From Alphaproteobacteria bacterium (GTDB taxonomy: Bacteria; Pseudomonadota; Alphaproteobacteria; Micavibrionales; Micavibrionaceae): a stretch of 6,205 bases of DNA. A program made the translations under genes and the position numbers. Positions 5,843 to 6,205 of the stretch are shown piece after piece; position 1 is the first letter of the stretch, and each line of letters begins with the position of its first letter. The notes below the pieces were generated by a model, which was not told where the DNA came from, did no database searches, and saw nothing but the letters and a program-made list of their open reading frames with translations. The stretch is taken from the NCBI GenBank assembly GCA_030432775.1, contig JAUILO010000138.1, forward strand, positions 1-6,205, given 5' to 3'.

Positions 5843-6205
5843 TCAGCCTATCTGCTGACGACCCGGATAATGGGACAAACGATGCAAAACTTCATCAAGC
5901 TGATCAAGAGATTTGAAATCAATTGTTAAATTGCCTGTACCTGTCTGACCGGAAGCGACATTGATCTGTACCCGCATTCCAAGCAAACCACTTAGCTCTT
6001 CTTCAAGTGCCAATGTATCAACGTCTTTTTCCGCAGACTTGGCTGGTGCTTTACCAGATACAGATTTGCCGGCTTTCTTTTTAGAGCCGCTGGAGAATTT
6101 TTCAGCCTCACGTACACTTAAACCCTGGTTGATAATATCTTTCGCAAGTGTCTCCGGATCATCAGCAGTCACAAGCGCGCGTGCATGTCCTGCTGTCAGG
6201 CTACC
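5843..6205 (-). CDS. parB: Chromosome-partitioning protein ParB (C-terminal part, runs off the window)
   Basis: ParB is the CTP-dependent clamp that loads at parS sites and works with the ParA ATPase to segregate chromosome origins. Only the last 120 codons are present; the frame stays open to the right edge. The first visible residues, GSLTAGHARALV, match the conserved helix-turn-helix segment of chromosomal ParB (usually L-S-x-G-H-A-R-A-L). They are followed by the helix DPETLAKDIINQGLSVREAEKF. A Lys/Ser/Ala-rich linker comes next, then the C-terminal dimerisation domain: a helix (ALEEELSGLLG) and two strands (MRVQINVAS, TGNLTIDFKS), then a helix (LDQLDEVLHRLSH). A GTG at 6172 is inside the conserved region and is not the start. 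The gene converges on holA with a 140-bp gap that holds a terminator; parA is expected beyond the right edge. Confidence 0.95.
   Translation of the reverse strand, partial: GSLTAGHARALVTADDPETLAKDIINQGLSVREAEKFSSGSKKKAGKSVSGKAPAKSAEKDVDTLALEEELSGLLGMRVQINVASGQTGTGNLTIDFKSLDQLDEVLHRLSHYPGRQQIG

Noticed and set aside
5623..5916. Plus-strand ORF spanning the end of holA, the gap and the end of parB
   Set aside because: It crosses a strong terminator hairpin, overlaps two well-supported genes and has no recognisable domain.

Overview
The window looks like a piece of an alphaproteobacterial chromosome of moderate GC (mid-to-upper 40s percent, estimated by eye). The strongest clue is gene order: an LPS-assembly lipoprotein gene (lptE), then the DNA polymerase III delta subunit gene (holA), which converges on parB. 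In many Alphaproteobacteria the order leuS-lptE-holA faces parB-parA near the replication origin. The outer-membrane lipoprotein shows a Gram-negative cell. No rRNA, tRNA, insertion sequence, CRISPR array or prophage gene was seen.

Layout. Bases 1-1225 hold an unrecognised gene with a probable alpha/beta or beta-rich front part, a long charged helical middle and a low-complexity tail. Its reading frame appears broken near base 90, with coding-like sequence in one frame before and another frame after. Bases 1226-1436 are a non-coding leader with two small inverted repeats and a weak promoter candidate. Bases 1437-2621 encode an alpha-helical HEAT-type repeat protein. A 69-bp gap then holds a hairpin that overlaps the ribosome binding site of lptE (2691-3230). 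On the opposite strand, metB (cystathionine gamma-synthase, 3248-4435) converges on lptE with only 17 bp between them. A 211-bp divergent region separates metB from holA (4647-5702). It holds a tandem 17-bp repeat and a leader hairpin on the metB side. After holA, a strong hairpin flanked by an A/T tract is a likely shared terminator, and the C-terminal part of parB (minus strand) runs off the right edge.

How the genes work together. Three are housekeeping: lptE (outer-membrane LPS insertion), holA (clamp loading at the replication fork) and parB (chromosome segregation). metB is methionine biosynthesis and appears to be an insertion, on the opposite strand, into the otherwise conserved lptE-holA pair. 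The two genes left of lptE occupy the place where leuS is commonly found. They have no function I can name and are the least described part of the window. I found no convincing evidence of a new defence or mobile system. The observations most worth checking are the broken frame at the left edge, the HEAT-repeat gene upstream of lptE, the hairpin that could hide the lptE ribosome binding site, and the repeats in front of metB.
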